Below, in pieces: positions 42,992 through 51,368 of a DNA stretch of 64,000 bases. The position numbers and the translations under genes were made by a program. A model generated the notes under the pieces. It was not told where the DNA came from and ran no database searches. It saw nothing but the letters and a program-made list of their open reading frames with translations. The DNA is from Flavobacterium gelatinilyticum. GTDB taxonomy: Bacteria; Bacteroidota; Bacteroidia; Flavobacteriales; Flavobacteriaceae. The stretch lies in the NCBI RefSeq assembly GCF_027111295.1, contig NZ_CP114287.1, positions 1,922,001 to 1,986,000 of the forward strand. Direction: 5' to 3'. Numbering within the stretch: position 1 is the stretch's first letter; each line of letters opens with the position of its first letter.

Positions 42992-43028
42992 AAATACTTT
43001 TATCAATTTCTAATTTGTCTGTAACCGC

Positions 43029-43904
43029 ATGACATTAAAACTGAAGCTCGTATCAATATCGGCACTTTTAGTGCTGTTGTTTTCATGCGGAAAATCAAAT
43101 GAAAAGAAAAAAGATATTCTAGTTCAAAAAGACTCTATTCCGAAAACTTTTGTCGAAACAGAAAAAGAACGTCTGAAAAGAGAGAAAAAAATTAAAGAAG
43201 AATTAAGAATTGACAGTTTAGCATTTGAAAAAGTTTTAGCTGATGCTCTGAAAATTGCGGATCAAAACGATAAAAATAAATTTCAAAAAACATACAAAAC
43301 ATCATCTGACATTGAAGTAAAATTAAATCTGGATTATCATTTCACGAAAGATTTTCCGCATTTAATCATTCACAGATATGGAGAAAACGATGTTCATATC
43401 GATATTTATTCAAAAGCCAATAGTAAATTTGAAAAGATGCTCTCTTACAAAATATGGAGTCTGACTTATCAAAATGATACAATTCAGGATATTAACGGAG
43501 ACGGATTAAAAGATTTTGTTGTAAACTGGTATGGTAATAATGGCTGCTGTCTGAAAGCATTTAGCGATGTTTACCTTCTTAAAAAAGGTGAAAAAACATT
43601 TTCAAAAGAATTTGAGTTTATCAACCCAACGTTTTCATCCCGCGAAAAAGTAATACGAGGAATTACATATGGTCATGCCGGATATACAGGGATGTATAAA
43701 TACAAATGGAATGGTGAGGCGGTTGATACTTTAGAATATATCAATTACGAAATGGACAAAGAAGAGAAAAAAACAGGAAAAATAATTATTTCTAAATACG
43801 GAGCCTACAACAAAAATAAAAAGGAAATCAAAGTAGATTCAATACCGGATGAATATAAAAATATCGAAGGTTTTGATTGGTTTACAGGAAAAGGTTTTGA
43901 ATAA
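43029..43904 (+). CDS. Hypothetical lipoprotein with an FG-GAP-like calcium motif
   Basis: 291 residues. The lipoprotein signal LVSISALLVLLFSCGKS has the lipobox cysteine at about 20. After a K/E-rich helical stretch (about 25-70) comes a strand-rich domain with DINGDGLKDFVVNWYG, a DxNxDGxxD calcium-binding loop as found in FG-GAP/VCBS repeats, next to a double cysteine (NGCC). The remainder, GHAGYTGMYKYKWNGEAVD, fits one irregular beta domain. Function unknown; membership in the same close-packed run suggests an envelope or cell-wall role. Confidence 0.75.
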   Translation: MTLKLKLVSISALLVLLFSCGKSNEKKKDILVQKDSIPKTFVETEKERLKREKKIKEELRIDSLAFEKVLADALKIADQNDKNKFQKTYKTSSDIEVKLNLDYHFTKDFPHLIIHRYGENDVHIDIYSKANSKFEKMLSYKIWSLTYQNDTIQDINGDGLKDFVVNWYGNNGCCLKAFSDVYLLKKGEKTFSKEFEFINPTFSSREKVIRGITYGHAGYTGMYKYKWNGEAVDTLEYINYEMDKEEKKTGKIIISKYGAYNKNKKEIKVDSIPDEYKNIEGFDWFTGKGFE

Positions 43905-43924
43905 AAAAATTATAAAACACCAAC

Positions 43925-44374
43925 ATGATTACTTTAAAACGAACCAATTCAGACGATGCCGATTTCATAAAACTGGTTGCTTTATTAGATCAGGATTTAG
44001 CAATTAGAGACGGTGAAGATCATGCATTTTATAATCAGTTTAATAAAACCGATAAAATAAAACATACCATCGTGTATTACGAAAATAATATTCCGGTTGG
44101 ATGCGGCGCTTTTCGTGAAAAAGAACCCGGAACAACCGAAATTAAACGTATGTACGTGCATCCGGATCATCGCAAAAAAGGCATTGCATCGGCCGTTTTA
44201 AAAGAACTCGAAATCTGGGCAAAAGAAGCGGGTTATACGTATACGATTCTTGAAACCGGAAAAAATCAGCCGGAAGCCATCAATTTATACCAAAAATTAA
44301 ATTATACCATAATACCTAATTATCCGCCTTACGAGGAAATGGATAATAGTGTCTGCATGAAAAAGACTTTATAA
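43925..44374 (+). CDS. GNAT family N-acetyltransferase
   Basis: 149 residues. The acetyl-CoA-binding motif A is EIKRMYVHPDHRKKGIASAVLKELE, with the pyrophosphate-loop pattern HRKKGIA; VGCGAFREKEPG is motif D and NQPEAINLYQKLNYTI is motif B. The acceptor is unknown. It lies 20 bp after the lipoprotein gene and 2 bp before the GH3 gene, so it is in the recycling operon; acetylation of an amino sugar or of a peptide stem amine would fit the context, as inference only. Confidence 0.88.
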   Translation: MITLKRTNSDDADFIKLVALLDQDLAIRDGEDHAFYNQFNKTDKIKHTIVYYENNIPVGCGAFREKEPGTTEIKRMYVHPDHRKKGIASAVLKELEIWAKEAGYTYTILETGKNQPEAINLYQKLNYTIIPNYPPYEEMDNSVCMKKTL

Positions 44375-44376
44375 TA

Positions 44377-45990
44377 ATGAAAATGACAGCCGAAGCATTA
44401 CGACATAGAATAGGACAATTTTTCTTTCCTGCCGTTTTTATCAACGATACCGAAGAAAATATCCAGGAAACAGAACGCCTTATTAAAGAATACAATATTG
44501 GCGGACTAACCTTTTTTCATAGTCGGGCAAGTGCTGCAACCAATTACGAAAGCAAGAAAAAAGTTGTTTTTAATGATGACAGTTACGAAAAAATCAAAGC
44601 ACTGATTGTTCGTTATCAAAAAGCCGCTTCTACGCCGCTTTTAATCAGCATTGATGCCGAATGGGGGCTGGCAATGCGTATCGAAAAAACACCGCAATAT
44701 CCGTATGCTATTACGCTTGGTGCTTTACCTTCAGCTAAAGCTGATTTGGTTTATGAAGTTGGAAAACAAATTGGTCTAGATTTAAAAGCAGCCGGAATTC
44801 ATTATAATTTATCGCCTCTGGCAGACATTAACAACAACCCGGATAATCCTGTTATTGGGTATCGCTCTTTTGGTGAAAACAAAGAAAAAGTAGCCCAGTT
44901 TGCCGTTGAATATTTAAAAGGAATGTCAGAAGTTGGGATTTTAGGCTGTCTGAAACACTTTCCCGGACACGGAAATACTAATGTTGATTCGCATTTAGGA
45001 TTACCTGTTTTAAAAGAAACTCCTGAAGAATTATTAGAAAACGAATTATATCCATTCATTAAAGGGATTGAAAATAATGTCGATTCGATTATGATTGGGC
45101 ATTTGGCTGTTCCGAGTTTAAATGACGGGAAAGATACATCGGCCACTTTATCAAAAGCTGTTATTCAGGATCTTTTGCGTGACAAATTAGGTTATGATGG
45201 TTTAGTAATTTCTGATGCTCTTAATATGCACAGTGTTTCTAAATTATATGAAACCAAAGGACAATTGGAATGGGAAGCTTTCAATGCAGGAAACGATATA
45301 TTGTGTTTCGCCGAGAATGTTCCGGAAGGAATTGAAGCTATCTTTAAAAATGCTTCACCGGACCGTATTTTTGAAAGTTATGAAAGAATCAGGAAAGCCA
45401 AAGAAAAGGCAGGATTATTTTCGGATGAAAACTTTGCTTCGGGTGAATTGAACTTTAAAAAAACATCTCAATTAAATCTTGAAATTGCCCAAAATGCGAT
45501 TACCGAAATCATCGATAACGGAATTTTAGATTTAGTTTTTGAAGCTCAAAAAAACAACAAATTAGCAAAACTGAGTTTATACAAAAATACAGAAAACACC
45601 TTCTTTAAAACTTTAAATTCAAAATTACATTCGCCGGAATTTGCTTTTGAAAGTTTAGAATCCTCGAATATTTCTTCACTTAAAAATGAATTGGAGAACT
45701 TCGAAACCATAATTATTTCATTATTTGTTCCAAAAGCAAAACCATTGAATAATTTCGAAGTCGATAATGAAATCTTCGAATTACTTTCAGGTTTATTGCA
45801 GACTAAAAAATGTATTGTTTACGTTTTCGGAAATCCATACGTTTTACCGCTTATCCCGAATCTAAAAAAAGCTGCGGGATTAATTCAGGGATATCAGGAT
45901 TTTGAAGAATTTCAAAAAACAGCAGGAATTCAATTTTTAGAGAAAAATTCTTTCAATGGCAATTTACCCGTAAATATTGAAATTCAATGA
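44377..45990 (+). CDS. nagZ: Glycoside hydrolase family 3, NagZ-like beta-N-acetylglucosaminidase
   Basis: 537 residues. The (beta/alpha)8 domain carries the NagZ signature KHFPGHGNTNVDSH (about 192-205), whose His-Asp dyad is the general acid/base, and the nucleophile Asp in LVISDALNM (about 278). The last about 190 residues form a second alpha/beta domain, longer than proteobacterial NagZ (about 340) and nearer to two-domain types. No signal peptide is present, so it is likely cytoplasmic, removing GlcNAc from anhydro-muropeptides imported by the AmpG-like carrier. This yields the anhydroMurNAc used by AnmK. It ends the operon. Confidence 0.92.
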   Translation: MKMTAEALRHRIGQFFFPAVFINDTEENIQETERLIKEYNIGGLTFFHSRASAATNYESKKKVVFNDDSYEKIKALIVRYQKAASTPLLISIDAEWGLAMRIEKTPQYPYAITLGALPSAKADLVYEVGKQIGLDLKAAGIHYNLSPLADINNNPDNPVIGYRSFGENKEKVAQFAVEYLKGMSEVGILGCLKHFPGHGNTNVDSHLGLPVLKETPEELLENELYPFIKGIENNVDSIMIGHLAVPSLNDGKDTSATLSKAVIQDLLRDKLGYDGLVISDALNMHSVSKLYETKGQLEWEAFNAGNDILCFAENVPEGIEAIFKNASPDRIFESYERIRKAKEKAGLFSDENFASGELNFKKTSQLNLEIAQNAITEIIDNGILDLVFEAQKNNKLAKLSLYKNTENTFFKTLNSKLHSPEFAFESLESSNISSLKNELENFETIIISLFVPKAKPLNNFEVDNEIFELLSGLLQTKKCIVYVFGNPYVLPLIPNLKKAAGLIQGYQDFEEFQKTAGIQFLEKNSFNGNLPVNIEIQ

Positions 45991-46003
45991 TTTATAATCA
46001 AAA

Positions 46004-46050
46004 ATAATCAAATCTTATTAAATTATAAGTTTTTATAATCACATCTTATT
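46004..46050 (+). promoter_or_regulatory. Direct-repeat operator candidate before the peroxiredoxin
   Basis: ATAATCAAATCTTATT (46004-46019) and ATAATCACATCTTATT (46035-46050) are identical at 15 of 16 positions and are offset by 31 bp, about three helical turns. The second copy reaches into the promoter -33 TTG. A peroxide-responsive regulator such as OxyR or PerR is a reasonable guess, though neither consensus clearly fits. Confidence 0.5.
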
Positions 46051-46080
46051 GTATCAATATCTACTTCTACCCTACTTTTG
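46049..46080 (+). promoter_or_regulatory. Promoter of the peroxiredoxin gene
   Basis: TTG (46049-46051) and TACTTTTG (46073-46080) are separated by 21 bp, a good match to the Bacteroidota consensus. The start codon is 35 bp further on. Confidence 0.7.
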
Positions 46081-46115
46081 CATCAGAAATAAATTTTTAA
46101 CGTAAAACGAATATT

Positions 46116-46754
46116 ATGTCTTTAGTAGGAAAAAAATTCCCAAGTATTGCAGTAGATGCTATCTCAGAAATGGGTGACAACTTAAAAATCAACATTTTTG
46201 AAGAAGCAGTAAACAACAATAAAAAAGTACTTTTATTTTGGTACCCAAAAGATTTTACTTTTGTATGTCCAACAGAATTACACGCCTTTCAAGCTGCATT
46301 ACCAGAATTCGAAAAAAGAAATACTATCGTAATTGGTGCTTCTTGCGATACTAACGAAGTTCACTTTGCCTGGTTGAATACTCCAAAAAACAATGGTGGT
46401 ATCGAAGGTGTTACTTATCCAATCTTAGCAGATACAAACCGTAACTTAGCTAACATTTTAGGTATTCTTGATATCGAATCTACAAGCTACAGCGAAGATA
46501 CAGATTCAGTTATCATTGAAGGTTCAAACGTAACTTACAGAGCTACTTACCTAATTGATGAAACTGGAAAAATTTTCCACGAAAGTGTTAACGATATGCC
46601 ATTAGGACGTAACGTAAGCGAATATTTAAGAATGGTTGATGCTTACACTCACATCCAGACTAAAGGTGAAGTTTGTCCTGCAAACTGGGAAGCTGGTAAA
46701 GAAGCTATGACTGCTGACAGAAACAGTACTGCTGAATACTTAAGCGCAAACTAA
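46116..46754 (+). CDS. 2-Cys peroxiredoxin (AhpC/Prx type)
   Basis: 212 residues. The peroxidatic cysteine is Cys 51 in DFTFVCPTELHAFQ. The resolving cysteine is near 187 in GEVCPANWE, giving a typical 2-Cys layout. Further landmarks are WLNTPKNNGGIEGVTYPILAD, YLIDETGKIFHESVNDMPLGRNVSEYLRMVDA. It reduces hydrogen and organic peroxides using thioredoxin or AhpF. A thioredoxin-like gene lies 234 bp downstream and Tpx 1.3 kb downstream, forming a thiol-redox cluster. Direct repeats over its promoter suggest specific regulation. Confidence 0.95.
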   Translation: MSLVGKKFPSIAVDAISEMGDNLKINIFEEAVNNNKKVLLFWYPKDFTFVCPTELHAFQAALPEFEKRNTIVIGASCDTNEVHFAWLNTPKNNGGIEGVTYPILADTNRNLANILGILDIESTSYSEDTDSVIIEGSNVTYRATYLIDETGKIFHESVNDMPLGRNVSEYLRMVDAYTHIQTKGEVCPANWEAGKEAMTADRNSTAEYLSAN

Positions 46755-46762
46755 TTTTTTAT

Positions 46763-46970
46763 AAAGGTACAAAGGTTCAGAGGTACAAAGTGGTAAAGGC
46801 TTTCTTTGCTACGTATAAACAAAGTCCTAAACTTTGCCCCTGAACTTTTGTTACTTTAAAATTTCTTTCTAATTAAACAAAGGTCAAAATGCAAAACAAC
46901 CTGGTTTTGCAAAATACATATATATAAAGTTTCCAAAAACTTTGTCCCCTTGAACCTTTGCAACTTTAAA
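46763..46970. repeat. AAAGGTTCAAAGG-type repeats between Prx and Trx
   Basis: AAAGGTACAAAGGTTCAGAG and following bases (46763-46791) are inverted relative to two direct copies of ACTTTG(T)CCCCTTGAACCTTTG-like sequence at 46831-46860 and 46939-46970. The copies can form alternative hairpins. No coding potential is seen. Confidence 0.6.
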
Positions 46971-46988
46971 CCTTAAAAAAATAAACAA

Positions 46989-47297
46989 ATGTTAATCGAC
47001 TTAAACGAAGATACGTTAGCAGATTTAGTTGCTAAAAACGAAAAAGTAGTAGTACAATATTCAGCTTCATGGTGTGGAAACTGCCGTATTATGAAACCAA
47101 AATTCAAAAAATTAGCATCAGAAAATGAAGCTCTTACTTTTGTTTTGGTTGATGCTGAAAATTCTCCGGAATCAAGAAAATTAGCTAATGTAAGCAATCT
47201 GCCTACTTTTGCTACTTTCGTAAACGGACAATTGGTTGGCGAAACGCAGACTAACAAACAAGAAGTTCTAATCGACTTAGTAAACGCAATTGCTTAA
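46989..47297 (+). CDS. Thioredoxin family protein
   Basis: 102 residues, a single thioredoxin fold. The active site is ASWCGNC (Cys 29 and 32) instead of the classical WCGPC; the usual proline is replaced by asparagine, which should raise the reactivity of the pair and suggests a specialised reductase. The cis-proline is in NLPTFATFVNG. No signal peptide, so cytoplasmic. Its position after the 2-Cys peroxiredoxin suggests it is that enzyme's electron donor. Confidence 0.92.
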   Translation: MLIDLNEDTLADLVAKNEKVVVQYSASWCGNCRIMKPKFKKLASENEALTFVLVDAENSPESRKLANVSNLPTFATFVNGQLVGETQTNKQEVLIDLVNAIA

Positions 47298-47314
47298 TTA
47301 GATCGTTAGACTGG

Positions 47315-47392
47315 CTTAGATTTTTAGACTTCTTAGATGTTGTCTAAAGTTTAATCAAGTCTAAGAAGTCTAAGAATGTCTAAAAATCTAAG
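47315..47392 (+). repeat. Long TCTAAGA/TCTTAGA hairpin before the DUF6952-like gene
   Basis: The 23-nt arm at 47315-47337 pairs with 47369-47392 across its whole length with one extra base. TTAGACTTCTTAGA can also pair with TCTAAGAAGTCTAA, giving alternative folds. The right arm ends 10 nt before the ATG at 47403, where a ribosome would bind. Confidence 0.7.
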
Positions 47393-47402
47393 AAATCTAA
47401 AC

Positions 47403-47660
47403 ATGAAATTACCAGTAATTAAGCATTTAACACAATTCATCGAAGAAAACGATCAGGATTACATCATCGAAACGATCGAAGTTCTTGAAGCCATGACCGA
47501 AATTCCTTCTCTTAAAGATGAAGAATTAGACGTAATTGGCGAATTGATCTCAAATATGTACGGTGCTCTTGAAGTACAAAAATTGGTAGCTCAGGGTACC
47601 GATAAAAAAGAAGCTTTAAATACGTTCATGAAACGTGTTTTAGGTTCAATCGACAAATAA
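47403..47660 (+). CDS. DUF6952-like small protein
   Basis: 85 residues from ATG 47403; the in-frame extension upstream translates the hairpin repeat and is rejected. The protein is helical and acidic: KLPVIKHLTQFIEENDQDYI, ETIEVLEAMTEIPSLKDEEL, SNMYGALEVQKLVAQGTDKK, ending MKRVLGSIDK. I associate this pattern with DUF6952, a flavobacterial family found after thioredoxin and peroxiredoxin genes; this is recall only. It has no cysteine, so it is not itself a thiol enzyme. A role as partner or regulator of the redox cluster is inferred from position. Confidence 0.75.
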   Translation: MKLPVIKHLTQFIEENDQDYIIETIEVLEAMTEIPSLKDEELDVIGELISNMYGALEVQKLVAQGTDKKEALNTFMKRVLGSIDK

Positions 47661-47702
47661 TCGGCTCTTTTTCAAAAGAAAAAACAAAAAAACATGATGC
47701 AG

Positions 47703-47736
47703 AAAGCGTTTCTTATTTTTAGGGACGCTTTTTTTA
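47703..47736 (+). terminator. Terminator after the DUF6952-like gene
   Basis: AAAGCGT (47703-47709) and ACGCTTT (47725-47731) pair, with T run following. Confidence 0.75.
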
Positions 47737-47975
47737 GTTGGTCAGTTTTTAGTCTTCAACTGCAGTTTTCCTCACAATCTTGTCATACTGAGTAAGGAAG
47801 AATCACACTAAAAACTCTACAATAAAGAGAACAATATTATCTCAAAATTAAAGTTATCACTAGAAATAATTTGCTGAAACAAATCACAAATTCGTGAATT
47901 CGAGGCTGTCAAAAAGGAGTCCTTAATCTCTCCTTAAACCCATAACAAATACTTTTAGATTCAAATATTAATCCT

Positions 47976-47983
47976 TACTTTTG
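47976..47983 (+). promoter_or_regulatory. Probable promoter -7 element of tpx
   Basis: TACTTTTG matches TAnnTTTG, 26 bp before the tpx ATG. The -33 side is weak. Confidence 0.5.
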
Positions 47984-48009
47984 AGCCTCATTAACTTTAA
48001 ACAAAAATC

Positions 48010-48507
48010 ATGGCATCTATCACATTAGGAGGAAATCCTGTTCATACATCAGGCGAATTGCCGGCAGTTGGATCACAATTAGCTGACTTCAAACTAGTAC
48101 AAAACGATTTATCTGTTGCTTCATTAAGCACTTTCGCTGGCAAAAAGTTAGTTTTAAACATCTTCCCAAGTGTTGATACAGGAACTTGCGCAACATCTGT
48201 TAGAACTTTCAATGCAAGTGCAAGCGGATTAGAAAATACAACTGTTTTATGTATTTCCAGAGATTTACCTTTTGCCCAAAAACGTTTTTGCGGTGCTGAA
48301 GGTTTAGAAAATGTAGTAAACTTATCTGATTTTCAGGATGGTGCTTTTGGAAAAGCAAACGGTTTAGAAATCGTTGACGGACCATTGGCTGGTTTACATT
48401 CAAGAGCAATCATTGTTGTTGATGCTGATGGAAAAATCGTTCACACAGAACAAGTTGCCGAAATTGCAAACGAACCAAATTACGAAGCAGCTTTAGCAGC
48501 ACTTTAA
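48010..48507 (+). CDS. tpx: Thiol peroxidase Tpx
   Basis: 165 residues, family length. The peroxidatic Cys 60 is in PSVDTGTCATSVRTFN and the resolving Cys 94 in FAQKRFCGAEG, matching the atypical 2-Cys spacing of E. coli Tpx (61 and 95). The early ITLGGNPVHTSGELPAVGSQ segment is also typical. It removes hydrogen peroxide and alkyl hydroperoxides with thioredoxin. It starts a seven-gene close-packed run: only 10 bp separate it from the diacylglycerol kinase gene. Confidence 0.96.
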   Translation: MASITLGGNPVHTSGELPAVGSQLADFKLVQNDLSVASLSTFAGKKLVLNIFPSVDTGTCATSVRTFNASASGLENTTVLCISRDLPFAQKRFCGAEGLENVVNLSDFQDGAFGKANGLEIVDGPLAGLHSRAIIVVDADGKIVHTEQVAEIANEPNYEAALAAL

Positions 48508-48517
48508 TATCCTTTAA

Positions 48518-48892
48518 ATGGAGTTTCAAAAAGACAATACTTTTGTTACAGGCCGTTTAAAAAGTGTAACCTACGCTTTTAAAGGAGCCCTAAAATTAAT
48601 TAAAACAGAACACAGTGTAATGGTGCAATTCTCTTTAGGGATTGTAATGACTGTTGCCGGGTTCTATTTTCATATTTCACAAACCGAATGGCTGTGCCAG
48701 ACATTGGCCATTGGTTTGGTTTTAAGCATTGAAGGATTAAATACGGCAGTTGAAAAAATTGCCGATTTTATCCATCCGGATTACAGCAGACGAATCGGAT
48801 TTATTAAAGATATTGCTGCAGGAGCGGTATTTTTTGCCGCAATGACAGCAATTGCAATAGGTCTAATTATTTATATTCCAAAATTTATATAG
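48518..48892 (+). CDS. dgkA: Diacylglycerol kinase / undecaprenol kinase family (DgkA)
   Basis: 124 residues with three membrane helices. The prokaryotic DAGK signature is clear: LIKTEHSVMVQFSLGIV (Glu and His near the first helix) and EGLNTAVEKIADFI (E-x3-N-T-A-x-E-x3-D active-site helix). The protein recycles diacylglycerol or, in many non-proteobacteria, phosphorylates undecaprenol, serving cell-wall lipid carrier supply. Operon position between tpx and ftsK fits envelope housekeeping. Confidence 0.93.
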   Translation: MEFQKDNTFVTGRLKSVTYAFKGALKLIKTEHSVMVQFSLGIVMTVAGFYFHISQTEWLCQTLAIGLVLSIEGLNTAVEKIADFIHPDYSRRIGFIKDIAAGAVFFAAMTAIAIGLIIYIPKFI

Positions 48893-48906
48893 GCAGGAAC
48901 GCAAGA

Positions 48907-51360
48907 ATGGCAAAAAGTAAAAAAGAAACTGTAGACAAAAAAACCGAATCAAAAGCAGCAGGAATAAAATCCTGGAAAATGAGCAAACAGCAAAAATTTG
49001 TTCTGGGATGCCTTTTGATACTCTTTTCTATTGCACTATTAGTTGCATTTATTTCTTTTTATGTGAACGGGCAATGGCAGACAGATCAAAGTGCTGTGAG
49101 CCAGCTTGGAGATCGTGAAGAAGTAGTACAAAACTGGCTCGGAAAATTCGGGGCTTATCTGGCCGATTTAATTGTTTACAGAGGTTTTGGGATCGCTTCT
49201 TTTATTTTCGTCCGTTTATTTTTCCTTACCGGATTATTTCTGGCATTGGAACTTACAACCCAAAAACTAAAAAACACCTGGTTTTGGGATATTTTCGCCA
49301 TTATAGTAGTATCTGTTCTGTTTGGTTTTTTCGCAACCTCTGCTCCCGAATTAGGAGGAACTATTGGTTACGAACTAAACTATTTCCTTCAGGATTATAT
49401 TGGTAAAACCGGAACATTGCTAACTCTCCTTTTCGGTTTAATTGTTTATTTAATTTTCAAAATAAATGTATCTCCGGAAAAAATCCAGTCCTATTTTGAT
49501 TCTACTAAAAAAGAATTCAAATCGGAATTAAATTCAATTAAACCTGTACAGCAGCAACAGTCGTCAGAACCTGAAAGCGCTTATAATTTAGAAGAATTTG
49601 CCATCGAAGAAGATCCCGAATTAGATAATATTCATCTTAAAACAGAAGATACACAATTCGAAATCAACAAAGAGGCTTTAAAACCAACTATTTCACATTC
49701 TTCCGAAATTGAACTAAACCCGATCTTAAAACCTATTGTTCCGCCGTCTAAGCAGATTACCGCAACTCCGGACGAAGCATTTGTAATCGAAAGAGCCGAG
49801 GAAGAAGACATTATCGAAGAAAACCTGGCCTCACGCCTTGTTGCTGATTTTGGCTTATTTGACCCAACTTTGGATTTATCAAATTATAAATTCCCAACCA
49901 TTGATTTATTAAAAGAATATTCAACTGGCGGCATTACCATTAATCAGGAAGAATTAGAAGAAAATAAAAATAAAATTGTAGATACACTTCGTAACTACAA
50001 AATTGAAATTGCACAGATTAAAGCAACCGTTGGACCATCGGTAACTTTATACGAAATTGTTCCGGAAGCAGGAATCCGTATTTCTAAAATTAAAAGTTTA
50101 GAAGATGATATCGCTTTATCATTATCTGCTCTGGGAATTCGTATTATAGCTCCAATTCCGGGTAAGGGAACAATTGGTATTGAGGTTCCTAACAAGAACC
50201 CTACTATGGTTTCTATGAAAAGTGTTATTGGAGCTGCAAAGTTCCAGGAAGCCGAAATGGAACTGCCAATCGCTTTAGGAAAAACAATTTCAAATGAAAC
50301 TTTTGTAGTCGATTTAGCCAAAATGCCTCACTTACTAATGGCAGGTGCTACAGGACAGGGAAAATCGGTTGGATTAAATGCGGTTTTGACTTCTCTTTTA
50401 TACAAAAAACATCCTGCCGAAGTAAAATTTGTACTGGTTGACCCGAAAAAAGTGGAGCTTACGCTTTTTAATAAAATTGAAAGACATTATTTAGCCAAGC
50501 TTCCTGATACAGAAGATGCCATTATTACCGATAATGCAAAAGTAGTAAACACTTTAAATTCACTTTGTACCGAAATGGACAACCGTTATTCTTTATTAAA
50601 AGATGCTATGGTTCGTAACATTAAGGAATACAACGAAAAATTTAAATCAAGAAAATTAAACCCAGAAGCGGGCCACCGATTTTTACCTTACATTGTTCTG
50701 GTTGTCGATGAGTTTGCCGATTTAATTATGACTGCCGGAAAAGAAGTCGAAATCCCGATTGCACGTCTGGCTCAATTAGCCCGTGCTATTGGTATTCACT
50801 TGATTATTGCAACACAAAGACCTTCTGTAAACGTTATTACCGGTCTAATTAAAGCAAACTTCCCTGCCAGAATTGCATTTAGAGTAACTTCAAAAATTGA
50901 CTCCAGAACCATTTTGGACACACAAGGAGCCGATCAGTTGATTGGACGAGGGGATTTACTTTATACAAACGGAAATGACGTAGTTCGTGTACAATGTGCC
51001 TTTATAGACACTCCTGAGGTAGAAAAAATTACCGATTTTATTGGCGGGCAAAAGGCTTATGCAACCGCTTATTTGCTTCCTGAGTTCGTTGGAGAAGAAA
51101 CTGGCATCAATCTTGATGTGGATATTTCTGAAAGAGATGCCTTATTTAGAGAAGCTGCCGAGATTATTGTTAACGCACAGCAAGGTTCTGCTTCACTACT
51201 GCAAAGAAAATTAAAATTAGGATACAACAGGGCCGGTCGTCTGATCGATCAGCTGGAAGCAGCCGGAATTGTTGGACCATTCGAAGGCAGTAAAGCCAGA
51301 AGCGTGAACATTTTAGACTTAAGTGCTCTTGATCAATTTTTTAATAATGAACAAAATTAA
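48907..51360 (+). CDS. ftsK: DNA translocase FtsK/SpoIIIE
   Basis: 817 residues. Four membrane helices are in the first about 190 residues, then an acidic, low-complexity linker (about 195-310), the alpha domain, and the beta motor domain with Walker A GATGQGKSVG (about 480) and Walker B YIVLVVDEFADLIM. The ATQRPSVNVITGLIKANFPARI block follows, and the C-terminal winged-helix gamma domain (about 750-815, RDALFREAAEIIVNAQQGSASLLQR) reads KOPS-like sequences. It moves chromosome ends across the septum and activates XerCD. It is 14 bp after dgkA and 8 bp before lolA. Confidence 0.97.
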   Translation: MAKSKKETVDKKTESKAAGIKSWKMSKQQKFVLGCLLILFSIALLVAFISFYVNGQWQTDQSAVSQLGDREEVVQNWLGKFGAYLADLIVYRGFGIASFIFVRLFFLTGLFLALELTTQKLKNTWFWDIFAIIVVSVLFGFFATSAPELGGTIGYELNYFLQDYIGKTGTLLTLLFGLIVYLIFKINVSPEKIQSYFDSTKKEFKSELNSIKPVQQQQSSEPESAYNLEEFAIEEDPELDNIHLKTEDTQFEINKEALKPTISHSSEIELNPILKPIVPPSKQITATPDEAFVIERAEEEDIIEENLASRLVADFGLFDPTLDLSNYKFPTIDLLKEYSTGGITINQEELEENKNKIVDTLRNYKIEIAQIKATVGPSVTLYEIVPEAGIRISKIKSLEDDIALSLSALGIRIIAPIPGKGTIGIEVPNKNPTMVSMKSVIGAAKFQEAEMELPIALGKTISNETFVVDLAKMPHLLMAGATGQGKSVGLNAVLTSLLYKKHPAEVKFVLVDPKKVELTLFNKIERHYLAKLPDTEDAIITDNAKVVNTLNSLCTEMDNRYSLLKDAMVRNIKEYNEKFKSRKLNPEAGHRFLPYIVLVVDEFADLIMTAGKEVEIPIARLAQLARAIGIHLIIATQRPSVNVITGLIKANFPARIAFRVTSKIDSRTILDTQGADQLIGRGDLLYTNGNDVVRVQCAFIDTPEVEKITDFIGGQKAYATAYLLPEFVGEETGINLDVDISERDALFREAAEIIVNAQQGSASLLQRKLKLGYNRAGRLIDQLEAAGIVGPFEGSKARSVNILDLSALDQFFNNEQN

Positions 51361-51368
51361 ACCCCATC

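Larger units (their letters stand above)
47661..48009. other. Intergenic region between the DUF6952-like gene and tpx
   Basis: 349 bp. It holds a terminator (47703-47736), a degenerate TTGTCAT repeat half (about 47780-47810), a CACAAATTCGTGAATTCGAGG word (about 47885-47905) and the tpx promoter element (47976-47983). No ORF is supported. Confidence 0.5.
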
